Shown piece by piece: positions 35,538 to 44,599 of a stretch of 64,000 bases of DNA (within the stretch, counting starts at the first letter, position 1; each line of letters begins with the position of its first letter). This stretch comes from Gammaproteobacteria bacterium (lineage in GTDB: Bacteria > Pseudomonadota > Gammaproteobacteria > JAJPIJ01): NCBI GenBank assembly GCA_022071965.1, contig JAJVIQ010000003.1:248001-312000 (forward strand), written 5' to 3'. A program made the position numbers and the translations under genes. Under the pieces are notes generated by a model. That model had not been told where the DNA came from. It ran no database searches and saw nothing but the letters and a program-made list of their open reading frames with translations.

Positions 35538-36170
35538 ATGACTGGACATCTGGCCCGGCCCTTCCTCGTTTTCATGTTCTGGAGCATTGCGCTGGCAGGC
35601 GCCGCGGCTGAACCCAATGCCGGCGAGGACCCGCAGGCGCTGGTCCACGACACCATCGAGAAGCTGCGCGCGGCCGTGCTCCGCGACAAGGCGGCCATCG
35701 AGGAGGACCCCGACCGCGCCGTGGAGATCGTCGACAGGATCGTCTCGCCGCACGTCGACGCCGCGCGGTCCGGCCGGCTGATCCTCGGCAAGCACTGGCG
35801 CGCCGCCACACCAGGGCAACGCCAGGAATTCATTGATCTCTACAAACGCCTGCTGCTGCGCACGTACGCCATCCACGTGAGTGACTACACTGACGTTCAG
35901 GTCAGCTACCTGTCGACCCTGCCGCTGGGTGAGGAAGGCAGGGAGGCCGTCGTGCGCACGCGGGTGATACGGCCGGGAAAGGACCCGGCCAACGTGGACT
36001 ACCGGATGATCCGCACCGAGTCGGGCTGGAAGGTTTACGATGTCGTGGCCAACGGCGTGAGCATCGTCGTCACCTTTCGCTCCGGCGTCGATGCGGAGAT
36101 CCGGCAGTTCGGCATCGACGGCCTGATCTCCCGACTCGCCGGGAAGGTGCAGCGCCCGCTCACGAATTGA
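35538..36170 (+). CDS. MlaC/Ttg2D-family periplasmic phospholipid-binding protein
   Basis: MlaC shuttles phospholipids between the outer membrane and the inner-membrane MlaFEDB transporter. The 210-residue product has a signal peptide (FLVFMFWSIALAGAAA). The family fold shows IVSPHVDAARSGRLILGKHW, TPGQRQEFIDLYKRLLLRTY and SGWKVYDVVANGVSIVVTFR. No mlaEFD genes are adjacent, so this is a solitary copy and may be a paralogue with another partner. Confidence 0.88.
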   Translation: MTGHLARPFLVFMFWSIALAGAAAEPNAGEDPQALVHDTIEKLRAAVLRDKAAIEEDPDRAVEIVDRIVSPHVDAARSGRLILGKHWRAATPGQRQEFIDLYKRLLLRTYAIHVSDYTDVQVSYLSTLPLGEEGREAVVRTRVIRPGKDPANVDYRMIRTESGWKVYDVVANGVSIVVTFRSGVDAEIRQFGIDGLISRLAGKVQRPLTN

Positions 36171-36327
36171 AGGTGAGACCCGATTTGTACATCATGGATC
36201 GGACAGTGGCCGTAACTTGCGGCTGCCGCCACGTCGCCGGACCGGATCGCGTTGAACGCATCGCGACCGGCCAACGGCATCGGGACGGCCGCCGGGCCCG
36301 AAGGCTGTGTTCTACCGGAGACCAGGC

Positions 36328-37605
36328 ATGAAACACTCGAAGAACGAGGAACTGATGGCCCGCAAGGCCGCCGCCACGCCCCGGGGCGTCGGTGTGATGG
36401 CCAGCTTCTTCGCCGACCGCGCTGATAACGCCGAGCTGTGGGATGTCGAAGGTCGCCGCTACATCGACTTCGCCGGCGGCATCGCGGTGGTGAACACCGG
36501 TCACGGCAACCCCCGCGTGGTGGCGGCGATCGAGGCGCAGCTCAAGCGCTTCACGCACACCTGCTACCAGGTCGTGCCCTACGAGAGCTACATCGCGCTC
36601 GCCGAAAAGCTCAACGCGATGACCCCGGGCGGCCATGCCAAGAAGACCGCGCTCTTCTCCACCGGCGCGGAGGCCGTGGAGAACGCCATCAAGATCGCCC
36701 GCGCGTACACGAAGCGCTCGGGCGTGATCGCCTTCGGCGGCGCCTTCCACGGCCGCAGCCTGTTCGCCGTGTCGCTCACCGGCAAGGTGCAGCCGTACAA
36801 GGCCGGCTTCGGGCCCTTCCCCCCCGAGATCTACCACGCGCCCTTCCCCTGCCAGCGCACCAGGCTCGAGGAGGTGAAAGAGGCCGTGTCGCACATCTTC
36901 AAGGCCGACATCGAGCCGGGCCGCGTGGCCGCGATCATCTTCGAGCCGGTGCAGGGAGAAGGCGGCTTCAACGTGATCCAGGCCGAGGCGGTGACGTGGC
37001 TCAGGCAGTTGTGCGACGAGCACGGCATCGCGATGATCGTCGACGAGGTGCAGACCGGCTTCGGCCGCACCGGCAGGATGTTCGCGATGGAGCATTTCGG
37101 CGTCATCCCGGATCTCATGACCATCGCCAAGAGTCTCGCCGGCGGCGTGCCGCTGTCGGCCGTCACCGGCAAGATGGAGATCATGGACGCTCCCGCGCCC
37201 GGCGGGCTCGGCGGCACCTACGCCGGCAACCCTCTGGCGGTGGCGGCCGCACATGCCGTGATCGACCTGATGCGCGAGGAGAAGCTGCCCGAGCGCGGCC
37301 AGATGCTCGGCGACAAGCTGAAGGCCGTGCTGCAGGAGATGCGCGCGGCGGTGCCGCAGATGGCCGACATCCGTGGCCTCGGTGCGATGGTGGCGGTGGA
37401 GTTCAACCGCGCCGGCGGCGACGAGCCCGACGCCGACTTCGCGAAGAAGGTGCAGACCGAGGCGCTCCAGCGCGGCCTGATCCTGCTGACCTGCGGCGTG
37501 AACGCGAACGTCGTGCGCTTCCTCTTCCCGCTGACCATCCCGCAGCCGGTGTTCGACGAGGCATTGGAGGCGCTGCGGGGTGCGCTGAAGGCGGCCGCGG
37601 GATAG
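36328..37605 (+). CDS. gabT: 4-aminobutyrate (GABA) aminotransferase
   Basis: GabT transfers the amino group of GABA to 2-oxoglutarate, yielding succinate semialdehyde, with PLP as cofactor. The 425-residue product is the standard length. The PLP-binding Lys is K268 in TIAKSLAGG, the same number as in E. coli GabT. FEPVQGEGGF, IVDEVQTGFGRTG and FSTGAEAVENAIKIAR are conserved. I use the ATG at 36328 with GGAG upstream, rather than an in-frame GTG seven codons earlier. No gabD partner is next to it. Confidence 0.92.
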   Translation: MKHSKNEELMARKAAATPRGVGVMASFFADRADNAELWDVEGRRYIDFAGGIAVVNTGHGNPRVVAAIEAQLKRFTHTCYQVVPYESYIALAEKLNAMTPGGHAKKTALFSTGAEAVENAIKIARAYTKRSGVIAFGGAFHGRSLFAVSLTGKVQPYKAGFGPFPPEIYHAPFPCQRTRLEEVKEAVSHIFKADIEPGRVAAIIFEPVQGEGGFNVIQAEAVTWLRQLCDEHGIAMIVDEVQTGFGRTGRMFAMEHFGVIPDLMTIAKSLAGGVPLSAVTGKMEIMDAPAPGGLGGTYAGNPLAVAAAHAVIDLMREEKLPERGQMLGDKLKAVLQEMRAAVPQMADIRGLGAMVAVEFNRAGGDEPDADFAKKVQTEALQRGLILLTCGVNANVVRFLFPLTIPQPVFDEALEALRGALKAAAG

Positions 37606-37606
37606 A

Positions 37607-37626
37607 CGGCGTCCTGGCGGACGCCG
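37607..37626 (+). terminator. Hairpin after gabT
   Basis: CGGCGTCC-TGGC-GGACGCCG is a perfect 8-bp stem with a 4-base loop starting 2 bases after the gabT stop. No T-run follows. Confidence 0.5.
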
Positions 37627-37733
37627 CCTCCGCGTGGCGGTGGCATCCGAGCCGCAAGGCTTATCAATCGCCCGCGCCTACGCAGTTCAAAGACCGATCG
37701 CGAAGCAACTCGACCGAACTCCGCCGGGCGAGC

Positions 37734-38117
37734 TCAACCCAGCAGAGGGACGCAATCCGAGCCGCAGCCGCGTGCCGTGGTGACCGCCGGCTCGCCCGAC
37801 CGCTGCAGTACGCCGCGCGTCGGCGTGACGCTGATGCGCGTGTCGGCGCCACTGCCGATCACGCGCCCCTCGCCGTCGACATAGAGGCTGTAGCCGCCGG
37901 GCTCGGCCGGCGGCCACAGCAGGCTGAGCAACGGACGTGCGGCGACGTTGGCGGCGCTGCGGCTGCCGGCGCTTGCCAGGATGCGATCTCCCTGCCATTC
38001 AATCGACACGGCCACCGCATGCGGCCGGCCGTCGTTACCCTGGGTCAACAGATAGGCATTGGCGCCATAACGCGCGCTTTCCGCGCGCAGCTTGCCGGAG
38101 TCAGGCGTTGCATTCAT
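37734..38117 (-). CDS. Pyridoxamine 5'-phosphate oxidase-like FMN-binding protein
   Basis: The 127-residue protein resembles the split-barrel flavin-binding family: GANAYLLTQGNDGRPHAVAV at about residues 18-37, and the strand region DRILASAGSRSAANVAARP. It has no further domain and the catalytic role is unknown. Family members include F420/FMN oxidoreductases and haem-degrading proteins. The ATG at 38117 has CGAGG upstream; an upstream extension lacks homology. Confidence 0.7.
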   Translation of the reverse strand: MNATPDSGKLRAESARYGANAYLLTQGNDGRPHAVAVSIEWQGDRILASAGSRSAANVAARPLLSLLWPPAEPGGYSLYVDGEGRVIGSGADTRISVTPTRGVLQRSGEPAVTTARGCGSDCVPLLG

Positions 38118-38462
38118 ATCGATACCTCGAGCTTTACCGGAATGCGTGAAGGAACACGGCACTGGCGGGCGCTGCCCATCCAGGCCGGACTGGCGAGGAT
38201 TCTACGTCACGACCGGGTCGGCGTCTCGACCGCCGAGACCGTTCATGGCGCCGCTGATGCTCGCATGCGATCCATGGACAAGCCCTGCCCGGCCAGGCGC
38301 CTGGTCGCGGCCCTGTTCAACGCACGCACGCCCTGCACCGTGTGCACCGCCGGCAGGGCGTCATGCAGGAGGTCGACGGCGTGAGCACCGGGGAGCGAGC
38401 GATCCTGATAGCCACGCGGGCGCCTGCCACGCGGATTCCGCCGCTCGCGTTGCAACCCCCAT
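38118..38462. other. 345-bp gap without a recognised gene
   Basis: Short frames on both strands have no ribosome site or recognisable product. I see no RNA gene or repeat. Confidence 0.4.
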
Positions 38463-39056
38463 TCAATCGTAGACCGGTGCGCCCTCTTCCGGCTCGAGAT
38501 CCGATGGTGGCCGGTCGGGGAACCCTTCCTCGCGGGGGGTCGCCTGGCACATGCCGAGCGCGCGTGCGATGGCCGCGTTCGAGCCGTCCAGGGGATACCT
38601 TCCGAAGAAGATCTGCGTCTGCCCCGGGATGCGGAATTCGAAGCGTGCCGACCGCCCCTGCATCAGTTCCTTCAGGATGGCCGATTGCTCCTCGGGCGCG
38701 TAAAGATGGAGGGAGACCGCGTCGGAACCGTATTCGGTTGCCACCGCCATGACGAATTCGCGCGTGGGCCGATCGTCAACCGTGAGCCTCGTCGGCAGCG
38801 CGCTCACGATACCGGTGGCGCTCTGCACCACGCCGATGCTCAACATGATCGTGATGAGGAACTCCTTGCATTCGGGGTGGAAGAAGTCGACCGCCAGGAC
38901 CGACATCCCCTCCTCCCCGATGGTCGCGGCGCGAAAGGCCTTCTCCCCGCCCAGTTCCATGCGCTGCGAGAGCCAGCTTCCCGTGACCTGCTGCTCGTGG
39001 ACATTGAAATCCACCGCACCGCAGTAGCTGGCCAGAAAGGAGAGAATGGCACTCAC
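38463..39056 (-). CDS. Uncharacterised protein
   Basis: I do not recognise this about 197-residue protein. The sequence is clearly coding, with ordered hydrophobic and charged alternation (for example LAVDFFHPECKEFLITIMLS and FEFRIPGQTQIFFGRYPLDG), and ends in an acidic, Pro-rich tail. The start is uncertain: no ATG fits, so I propose GTG at 39056, with another GTG 8 codons upstream. There is no lipobox. It is followed on the same strand, upstream in transcription, by a small lipoprotein gene 266 bases away. Confidence 0.55.
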   Translation of the reverse strand: MSAILSFLASYCGAVDFNVHEQQVTGSWLSQRMELGGEKAFRAATIGEEGMSVLAVDFFHPECKEFLITIMLSIGVVQSATGIVSALPTRLTVDDRPTREFVMAVATEYGSDAVSLHLYAPEEQSAILKELMQGRSARFEFRIPGQTQIFFGRYPLDGSNAAIARALGMCQATPREEGFPDRPPSDLEPEEGAPVYD

Positions 39057-39322
39057 GCACCACCGTGTGCCCCCCACGTCTTTGCCCCTTGTACCGGAAA
39101 AAATCCAGTATACGTCCGTGCGGGACAATCGATGCGCAACCCGTTGCCATCCTGGGCGCACACGACTTGGCGAGTACGGGCCCACGTGCACACCGATATC
39201 ATGTTCGCGCAGCGCACGGATGTATCGCGCACGAGGCCTCCTTACGACGGCCTCGTGGTGCGGCCGATACCACGGCGAGACGCCGGGTCTTCTGGAACGG
39301 CTGGCGGAGAGTGAGGCCCCGG

Positions 39323-39586
39323 CTACTTGCAGGGCACCACCTTGCGATAGGTGTCGCGCGACCACAGCTTCTGGCCGTCCGGCGTCTTGCCGTCCTCGTG
39401 CCACTTCTGCGTGACCTCCATGCAGAAGGAGCCGACGTCCTCGACCTTCGATCCGGCGTCCTCGGGCTGCTCGCCACCGACCTGCACGTTGGGATCGGTG
39501 GAGCTGTAGTCCGGGGCGATGGTGTTGCCGGCACAGCCGCCCAGGGCCACCGCGGCAGCGATGATGAGCAGGGGATGGTGTCGCAC
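39323..39586 (-). CDS. Small lipoprotein of unknown function
   Basis: The 87-residue precursor starts at a GTG with a strong AGGAGG 6 bases upstream. It has a lipoprotein signal (HHPLLIIAAAVALGGCAGN, Cys at about residue 18). The mature part is acidic, with two Cys (SFCMEVTQKWHEDGK and VVPCK) that may form a disulfide. I know no function for it. Confidence 0.72.
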   Translation of the reverse strand: MRHHPLLIIAAAVALGGCAGNTIAPDYSSTDPNVQVGGEQPEDAGSKVEDVGSFCMEVTQKWHEDGKTPDGQKLWSRDTYRKVVPCK

Positions 39587-40021
39587 GTTTTCCTCCTCGC
39601 GCCGTCCGGCGCCTCGGTAATCGATGTCCGAAGTTAGCATCGGGACTGCGGCCCAAAGTGTGATCGAGGGCGCGGACACGGGCCTGGCGGAGGGCAATCC
39701 TCGCGCCCAGTCCGGCGATCGGGGCGAGCACCCGATGCATGCCCGCGCCGGTCTTCATGCGCACTCGGGACTTTCATCGTGCCGGACCCCTCCGCGGCGC
39801 GCCTGCGGCGACGCGGCGATGCCGGGGAGCGGCCGACCCGAGGGTGCCGTGAAGCAGCGGCTCGAGGTCTCCCCACGAACCGCGCGATACTGCATATACT
39901 CAGACATGAGGAATTGCCTGCTCGTCAAGCGTGGACCTGGTGCCTATGAATGCGATCGGCAAGCTTCGGATCGATGCCTCGGCCGCGATCGACACGAGCG
40001 GGTGCCGTCGATAAGACCGTC
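39587..40021. other. 435-bp gap without a recognised gene
   Basis: An open plus-strand frame covers part of it, but its composition is not protein-like and it has no ribosome site. The last 70 bases may hold the promoter of the following GNAT gene. Confidence 0.4.
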
Positions 40022-41239
40022 ATGAATCCGCCAGGGATCGACAGCCGCCACGTCAGTCCCCCCTCGGACCTGCGCGGCGCGGCTGACGCGGCGGACATCC
40101 CCATACACGCCACGCCGGTCAGCGTGGAGATACTGGAAGGACACGGCGGGAACCTGCCGGACATCGAGCACGAATGGGTCGAGTGCCTGCAGAGCGCCCC
40201 GGAACACCAGCAGCTGTTCGGATATCACTGGTACTCCGCATGGCTGCAGCACCTCGCGCGCGAAGACGAATGGACGGGCGAGATGCGCCTCCTGCTGGCG
40301 CGCGACGCCGGCAGGAGGTTGCTCGGCATCCTGCCGCTGGCAAAGCGCTGTTTCCGCGGCGTGGTGTTCTGGGGACTGGCGGGATACTACCAGCCCCACC
40401 GGGGTTACGTCTGCCTGCAGGAACAGCGGGCCGCCGTCTGTGCGGCGTTCGCGCGCGCGCTCCTGAAGATGCAGGGTCTGCGGGAGTGCCTGCGCCTGGG
40501 TCCCTACGACACCGCGTTCCCCGAGCGCCGTCTGCTCGTGGAGGAGCTCGCGCGGCGGTCGCGACGCATGTCGGTGTTCAACCTGGAGCCCACGATCGTC
40601 GCCCGAGACGTCCCACAATCGCTGGACGCCTATCATGAATTGGTGCGAAACCACTCCTCGATGCGGCGGGCGCAGTCCTACCAGCGGCGCATGGAGCGCG
40701 ACGGCGATGCGGAGATCCGGCACTATCGACGACCCCTCGGCGAGGAATTGCAGCGCATGCTCGCGGACTGCGCTGCCGTTGAAGAGAGATCCTGGCTCGC
40801 CTCCGACGCCGACGCACGACCGCGCTTCGTGTCGCCTGCCAGCCAACGCTACTGGGAGCACGTCTGCACGAAGCAGTTCGTGCCCCGCAACCAGCTCAAC
40901 GTCTGGGTGGCCTACTTCAACGGGCAGCCCGCCGCGTTTCGTTTCACCGTGACGACGGGTTCGATCCGATACGCGATCGCCAACCAGTACGATCAGCGCT
41001 TCGAGAGATATCGCCTCGGCTGGATCCTCTATCTCCACGACCTTGCGGACTGTGCCGCCGGCGGCGTGCGCAGCGTCGACATGGGCACCGGAAAGCTGAG
41101 TTACAAGGCGCACCGCGGCGGCAAGGAGGAGGCCATGAACCAGGTATTCATGATCTGGCCGCCGGGGCCCGTCGGTCGCCTCGCCACGGCCCTCGCCGCG
41201 TTCGCCCCCATCCATCGCCGGATTCGACGGCGAATCTAG
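40022..41239 (+). CDS. FemAB/CelD-type GNAT acyltransferase-like protein
   Basis: The 405-residue product resembles the one at 31640-32920 in layout. It has an N-terminal domain with HQQLFGYHWYSAWLQHL and LLGILPLAKRCFRGVVFWGL. The C-terminal GNAT fold has SMRRAQSYQRRMERDGDAEI, VWVAYFNGQPAAFRF and VDMGTGKLSYKAHRGGKEE, the CelD/BcsL-type end motif. Substrate is unknown; polysaccharide or peptide acylation is typical for the family. The ATG at 40022 lacks a clear ribosome site; one 72 bases upstream is an alternative. Confidence 0.75.
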   Translation: MNPPGIDSRHVSPPSDLRGAADAADIPIHATPVSVEILEGHGGNLPDIEHEWVECLQSAPEHQQLFGYHWYSAWLQHLAREDEWTGEMRLLLARDAGRRLLGILPLAKRCFRGVVFWGLAGYYQPHRGYVCLQEQRAAVCAAFARALLKMQGLRECLRLGPYDTAFPERRLLVEELARRSRRMSVFNLEPTIVARDVPQSLDAYHELVRNHSSMRRAQSYQRRMERDGDAEIRHYRRPLGEELQRMLADCAAVEERSWLASDADARPRFVSPASQRYWEHVCTKQFVPRNQLNVWVAYFNGQPAAFRFTVTTGSIRYAIANQYDQRFERYRLGWILYLHDLADCAAGGVRSVDMGTGKLSYKAHRGGKEEAMNQVFMIWPPGPVGRLATALAAFAPIHRRIRRRI

Positions 41240-41461
41240 CGACAACGCCGCGCGCTGCCTGCCTGTTCCGGGGACGCCTCGCGCATGACAATCTTTTACA
41301 GGCGCAGGCGGTGAACCTTTCCTTTGCACGAGCACTCCATCAATACAAACGTCTCATCTCTTTCGCGTTCGCACGATGAAGGTGGGATGCCAGGACCCGG
41401 CGGTTGAGAATGCGCCGCCGGAAATGAATCCATCAGCACCTTTGCAGGTCAGGAGGTATGT

Positions 41462-41716
41462 ATGATCAACCGGACGCTTCAAGCACCCGCAGTGATCGTC
41501 ACGATGCTGCTCGCATTGGGGAGTGCCGGCGCCGCATCAGCGGCGGGACTCTCGACGCACGACCCATATCGCGTGCCAGCCGGTGGCGTTCTGATGCTCG
41601 ACAAGGCGCCGACGCGTCAGCAGGCCATGAACATTTGCCACAATGAAGCGGCGTATAGGCATCTCGCCGGGCAGGAACGAGACACGTTCCTGCACCAATG
41701 TGAGAAGGTCGGATAA
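41462..41716 (+). CDS. Exported PsiF-repeat-like small protein
   Basis: The 84-residue product has a signal peptide (VIVTMLLALGSAGAASAA, cleavage near residue 27). A single C-terminal module, NICHNEAAYRHLAGQERDTF followed by LHQCEK, fits the PsiF pattern C-N-x-A...L-x-G-x2-R-x2-F-x3-C-x-K. PsiF proteins usually carry two copies and are induced by phosphate starvation. A strong AGGAGG precedes the ATG. No Pho box was recognised. Confidence 0.7.
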   Translation: MINRTLQAPAVIVTMLLALGSAGAASAAGLSTHDPYRVPAGGVLMLDKAPTRQQAMNICHNEAAYRHLAGQERDTFLHQCEKVG

Positions 41717-41731
41717 CACACGTCCTTATCG

Positions 41732-41758
41732 GCCACGGCGGCGGGCGGCCGCCGTGGC
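41732..41758 (+). terminator. Strong hairpin after the PsiF-like gene
   Basis: GCCACGGCGGC and GCCGCCGTGGC form a perfect 11-bp stem with a 5-base loop, 16 bases after the stop. No T-run follows. It may terminate transcription or protect the mRNA end. Confidence 0.6.
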
Positions 41759-41909
41759 ACTGGCACCTGGACACATTCCACCGTTCGCAGCCGCCACGGG
41801 CCCTCGGAGCCTGAGGCGTGAGCGGCAGGACGGATTCCAGGACGCGGTTGACGGCCCTTGGCGCGCGCACCTAACATCCCTTTCCGGCAAGTCGACCTGG
41901 GAGGGGCCG

Positions 41910-42365
41910 ATGCACATCGGGGCGATCGTCGCGAGCAAGGGCGGTTCGGTGCACACGATCGACCCGCATCGGACATTGAGCGATGCCGTCGACCGGATGC
42001 TCGCGCTGCGGGTGAGCTCGCTGCTCATACTCGACGAGAGCGGCAGGATCGCCGGCATCATCACCGAGCACGACATCATCCGCACGCTGAAGCTTCTGCC
42101 GGACGCCTGGAAGAGCACGCGCGTGGACGAGGCGATGACATGCGATCTGTTCACGGCGAATTCCGAGGATGAGCTCGGCGAGGTCATCGCCGCCATGACC
42201 GTGCGCCACATCCGGCATCTGCCGGTCGTGGACGGCGGGCGTATCGCGGGCGTGCTCTCGATCCGCGATCTGATCCGGGCGGCGATGGAGGAACTGGCCC
42301 GGCACAACGAAATGATGAGGCGCTACATCAGGGAATGGCCGGAGAGCGGCGAGACGCCGGGGTGA
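41910..42365 (+). CDS. Tandem CBS-domain protein
   Basis: The 151-residue protein is a CBS pair (Bateman module) with nothing else. The first CBS (about residues 8-62) has SSLLILDESGRIAGIITEHD; the second (about 75-130) has VRHIRHLPVVDGGRIAGVLS. Such modules sense adenine nucleotides or SAM and regulate partner proteins. Start is the ATG at 41910 with GGAGGGG upstream. An in-frame extension overlapping the PsiF-like gene is not protein-like. The regulated partner is unknown. Confidence 0.9.
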   Translation: MHIGAIVASKGGSVHTIDPHRTLSDAVDRMLALRVSSLLILDESGRIAGIITEHDIIRTLKLLPDAWKSTRVDEAMTCDLFTANSEDELGEVIAAMTVRHIRHLPVVDGGRIAGVLSIRDLIRAAMEELARHNEMMRRYIREWPESGETPG

Positions 42366-42396
42366 GGGAACGGCGCACGACGACGCGCCGGGTTCT

Positions 42397-42705
42397 CTAT
42401 GCCGCCATCCGCGCCTCGGACGCGGCGATCGGGCGATCGTCCTGGTCGAACATCTGCAACTGGTTGTCGCGCGCGAAGCCGGTGAAGAAGCTGAAGACGA
42501 TGGGGTCCTGCTCCTTCAGGCGCGTGTCGATCACGACGCAGCGGCTGTCCTCGGTCATCTTGATGGTCACGAACGGGTTGAACGTCACCTGCCCGTGCGG
42601 GCCGTAGCTGGCCACGGCGTAATAGAGCCGCTCCGTCCAGTCGCTGGGCCGGAAGGTCCTGCCATCGGCGGTCTTGCCGTGGATGACGATCGCGCGTGCG
42701 TTCAT
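42397..42705 (-). CDS. DUF3579 family protein
   Basis: The 102-residue protein resembles the DUF3579 family: GKTADGRTFRPSDWTERLYY at about residues 10-29, then CVVIDTRLKEQDPIVFSFFT and ARDNQLQMFD. Family members are small cytoplasmic proteins of unknown function found in beta- and gammaproteobacteria. The ATG at 42705 follows GGGGA. It is convergent with the CBS gene, 31 bases apart. Confidence 0.78.
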   Translation of the reverse strand: MNARAIVIHGKTADGRTFRPSDWTERLYYAVASYGPHGQVTFNPFVTIKMTEDSRCVVIDTRLKEQDPIVFSFFTGFARDNQLQMFDQDDRPIAASEARMAA

Positions 42706-42893
42706 AGGGTCCCCGTTGTTATCGGCGCGCGAAGACCAAAGTTCAGGCGGAACAGGGGGTTCTGAGAACTCGCGCACCCGCCCCGGAACCGCGGGCCGCC
42801 CACGACGGTCATCCATGTGTGGGGACCTGCGGGCGCTCTGCCGCGGCCCGCACCGAATGACTTTCCTGTCCAGGAACCGTGCAGGAGGCAGCG

Positions 42894-43937
42894 ATGCACT
42901 CGCCGAGAAGGCATCACTCGAGATCCGGGACCACACCGTTGCGGTCTCGGTTCGTGTCCCATGGGCTGACGATGGGGCTCGCGCTGGCCGCAGCTGCGCT
43001 GGCGGCGCAGGCCGGCGGATCCAACTACGGCATCAAGCCCGGCGCTCGCGACATCGCCGGCAGGATCGCCGAATGGCCGGTGCCGACGCCGCAGTTCGCG
43101 CGCGACCCTACGCCGGCCCCGGACCGCCGGATCTTCCTGGTGGCCATGGGGGGAAACAAGCTTGCGCGCTTCGACCCGGCGACGGAGAAGTTCGTGGAGT
43201 GGGAGTTGCCGGCGAACACCAATCCGCACAGCGTGCTCGTGGACAGTGACGGCGTGGCGTGGCTGACGGGCAAGGGCAACGGCACCATCGTGGAGTTTCA
43301 TCCGGACACCGGTCATACCGTGGCCCATCGCGTCCCCTCTGGCGGCGATCCCCATACCGCCGCGCTCGACGACAACGGCGCCCTATGGTTCACCGAGCAG
43401 GCCGCGAATCGCGTCGGCGCGCTGGATCGTCACAGCGGTGTCATCACCGAGTATCGGACCTCCGGCACCCCCTATGGCCTGTCCATCGACCAGGCGGGGA
43501 ATGTGTGGTTCTGCCGCATCCAGGGCGACATGCTCGGCAAGCTCGATCCGGGCACCGGCACGATCACCGACGTGCTGCTGGACAAGGGATCGGCGCCGCG
43601 CCGCATCGCCACGGCGCCCGACGGGACCTTGTGGGTGGCGCTGTGGGGCAACGGCAGGCTCGCGCACGTCGACCCGGCCACGGCCGCAGTCATCAAGGAG
43701 TACCCGCTGCCGGGCGGCAGCGACAGCGGTGCCTATGCGGTCACCGTGGACGCCAGCGGCAAGGTGTTCGTGAACGAGTTCAACACGGATGTCGTGGTGA
43801 TCCTCGACCCGCAGACGGAAGCGATGCGCCGCATCGAGGTTCCCAGGAATAGCGGCATCCGCAAGATGGTCATCGACCAGGCGGGCAGCCTCTGGTACGT
43901 GGGCAGCACCAGCGGCCGGCTGGGACGCATCGACTGA
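42894..43937 (+). CDS. Exported virginiamycin B lyase-like beta-propeller
   Basis: The 347-residue product has an Arg-rich, possibly Tat-independent, signal region (LTMGLALAAAALAAQA). It is followed by repeated propeller blades with the pattern W-F/V-T-E...N-x-I/V-G-x-L/I-D, for example GALWFTEQAANRVGALD and GTLWVALWGNGRLAHVD. These repeats define the streptogramin lyase (Vgb/NHL-like) fold. Chromosomal relatives are usually not antibiotic lyases. The catalytic role is uncertain. The ATG at 42894 has AGGAGG upstream. Confidence 0.8.
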   Translation: MHSPRRHHSRSGTTPLRSRFVSHGLTMGLALAAAALAAQAGGSNYGIKPGARDIAGRIAEWPVPTPQFARDPTPAPDRRIFLVAMGGNKLARFDPATEKFVEWELPANTNPHSVLVDSDGVAWLTGKGNGTIVEFHPDTGHTVAHRVPSGGDPHTAALDDNGALWFTEQAANRVGALDRHSGVITEYRTSGTPYGLSIDQAGNVWFCRIQGDMLGKLDPGTGTITDVLLDKGSAPRRIATAPDGTLWVALWGNGRLAHVDPATAAVIKEYPLPGGSDSGAYAVTVDASGKVFVNEFNTDVVVILDPQTEAMRRIEVPRNSGIRKMVIDQAGSLWYVGSTSGRLGRID

Positions 43938-44065
43938 GGCCGCCGGATCCGGCCGAACGCGGGGTGTCGGCGCGGCGTGGCGGCCGCGGAGTGAACTGCC
44001 GCGAATGCCGGGCGTGATGCGCCGCCGAACCTGGCCGTTCCCGGTTGCTGGATGATGATTCCCAG

Positions 44066-44093
44066 ACCCCGCCCGCGCGCGGGGTTTCTGTTT
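44066..44093 (+). terminator. Intrinsic terminator after the Vgb-like gene
   Basis: ACCCCGC-(6)-GCGGGGT is a perfect 7-bp stem followed by TTTCTGTTT, a near-ideal Rho-independent terminator, about 130 bases after the stop. Confidence 0.75.
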
Positions 44094-44599
44094 GCCGCAG
44101 GGAAGACCGCTCGACCCCCGGGTCTGTTCCGTAGCGTTTGGAGTGCCCGATGAGCAGCGGGGGCCGTGCGGTAAGAGAGTATCGGCAGCGGCACACATGG
44201 CTGAAGGCCCGGCGCACACGAGAACCTGCGAAATGCTGAACACTCAGGGCGCGCAGGTAATCGTGATATCCGGCCAGCGCCCCGGTTGCCCGGCTGCCGG
44301 CCGCGGTGCGACATGGGGGCTCGCCCGTGCAGAACGCCACCGCCGGCGGAATGCTGCAGGGCAATGTGGCCTGGAAGCGAACGACATATACGTCCGTGAT
44401 CCACGCACCGCACTGCAGCGAAGGATGCCTGCGTTCCCGCGCGAGCGCCGCGTAATGGCGAGCCATCGAAATCTATGTGCGGGGATTCACGAACCCCGGA
44501 TGTTCGACGTGCCACGCGATGCGGGGGTTCGCTACAGTGCGATCAAAACAAGACGTACCCTCAACGAGCGCAGGGAACCCGTCGTGAGAGGAGAACGTC
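44094..44599 (+). other. 506-bp leader region upstream of the CsrA-like gene
   Basis: No gene is convincing here. The frames present have unnatural composition. The region must contain the promoter of the CsrA-like gene, but I could not pick out clear -35/-10 boxes. A long untranslated leader is possible. Confidence 0.4.

Noticed and set aside
42894-43937. Antibiotic-resistance virginiamycin B lyase
   Set aside because: Chromosomal Vgb-like propellers are common and the fold alone does not show streptogramin lyase activity.
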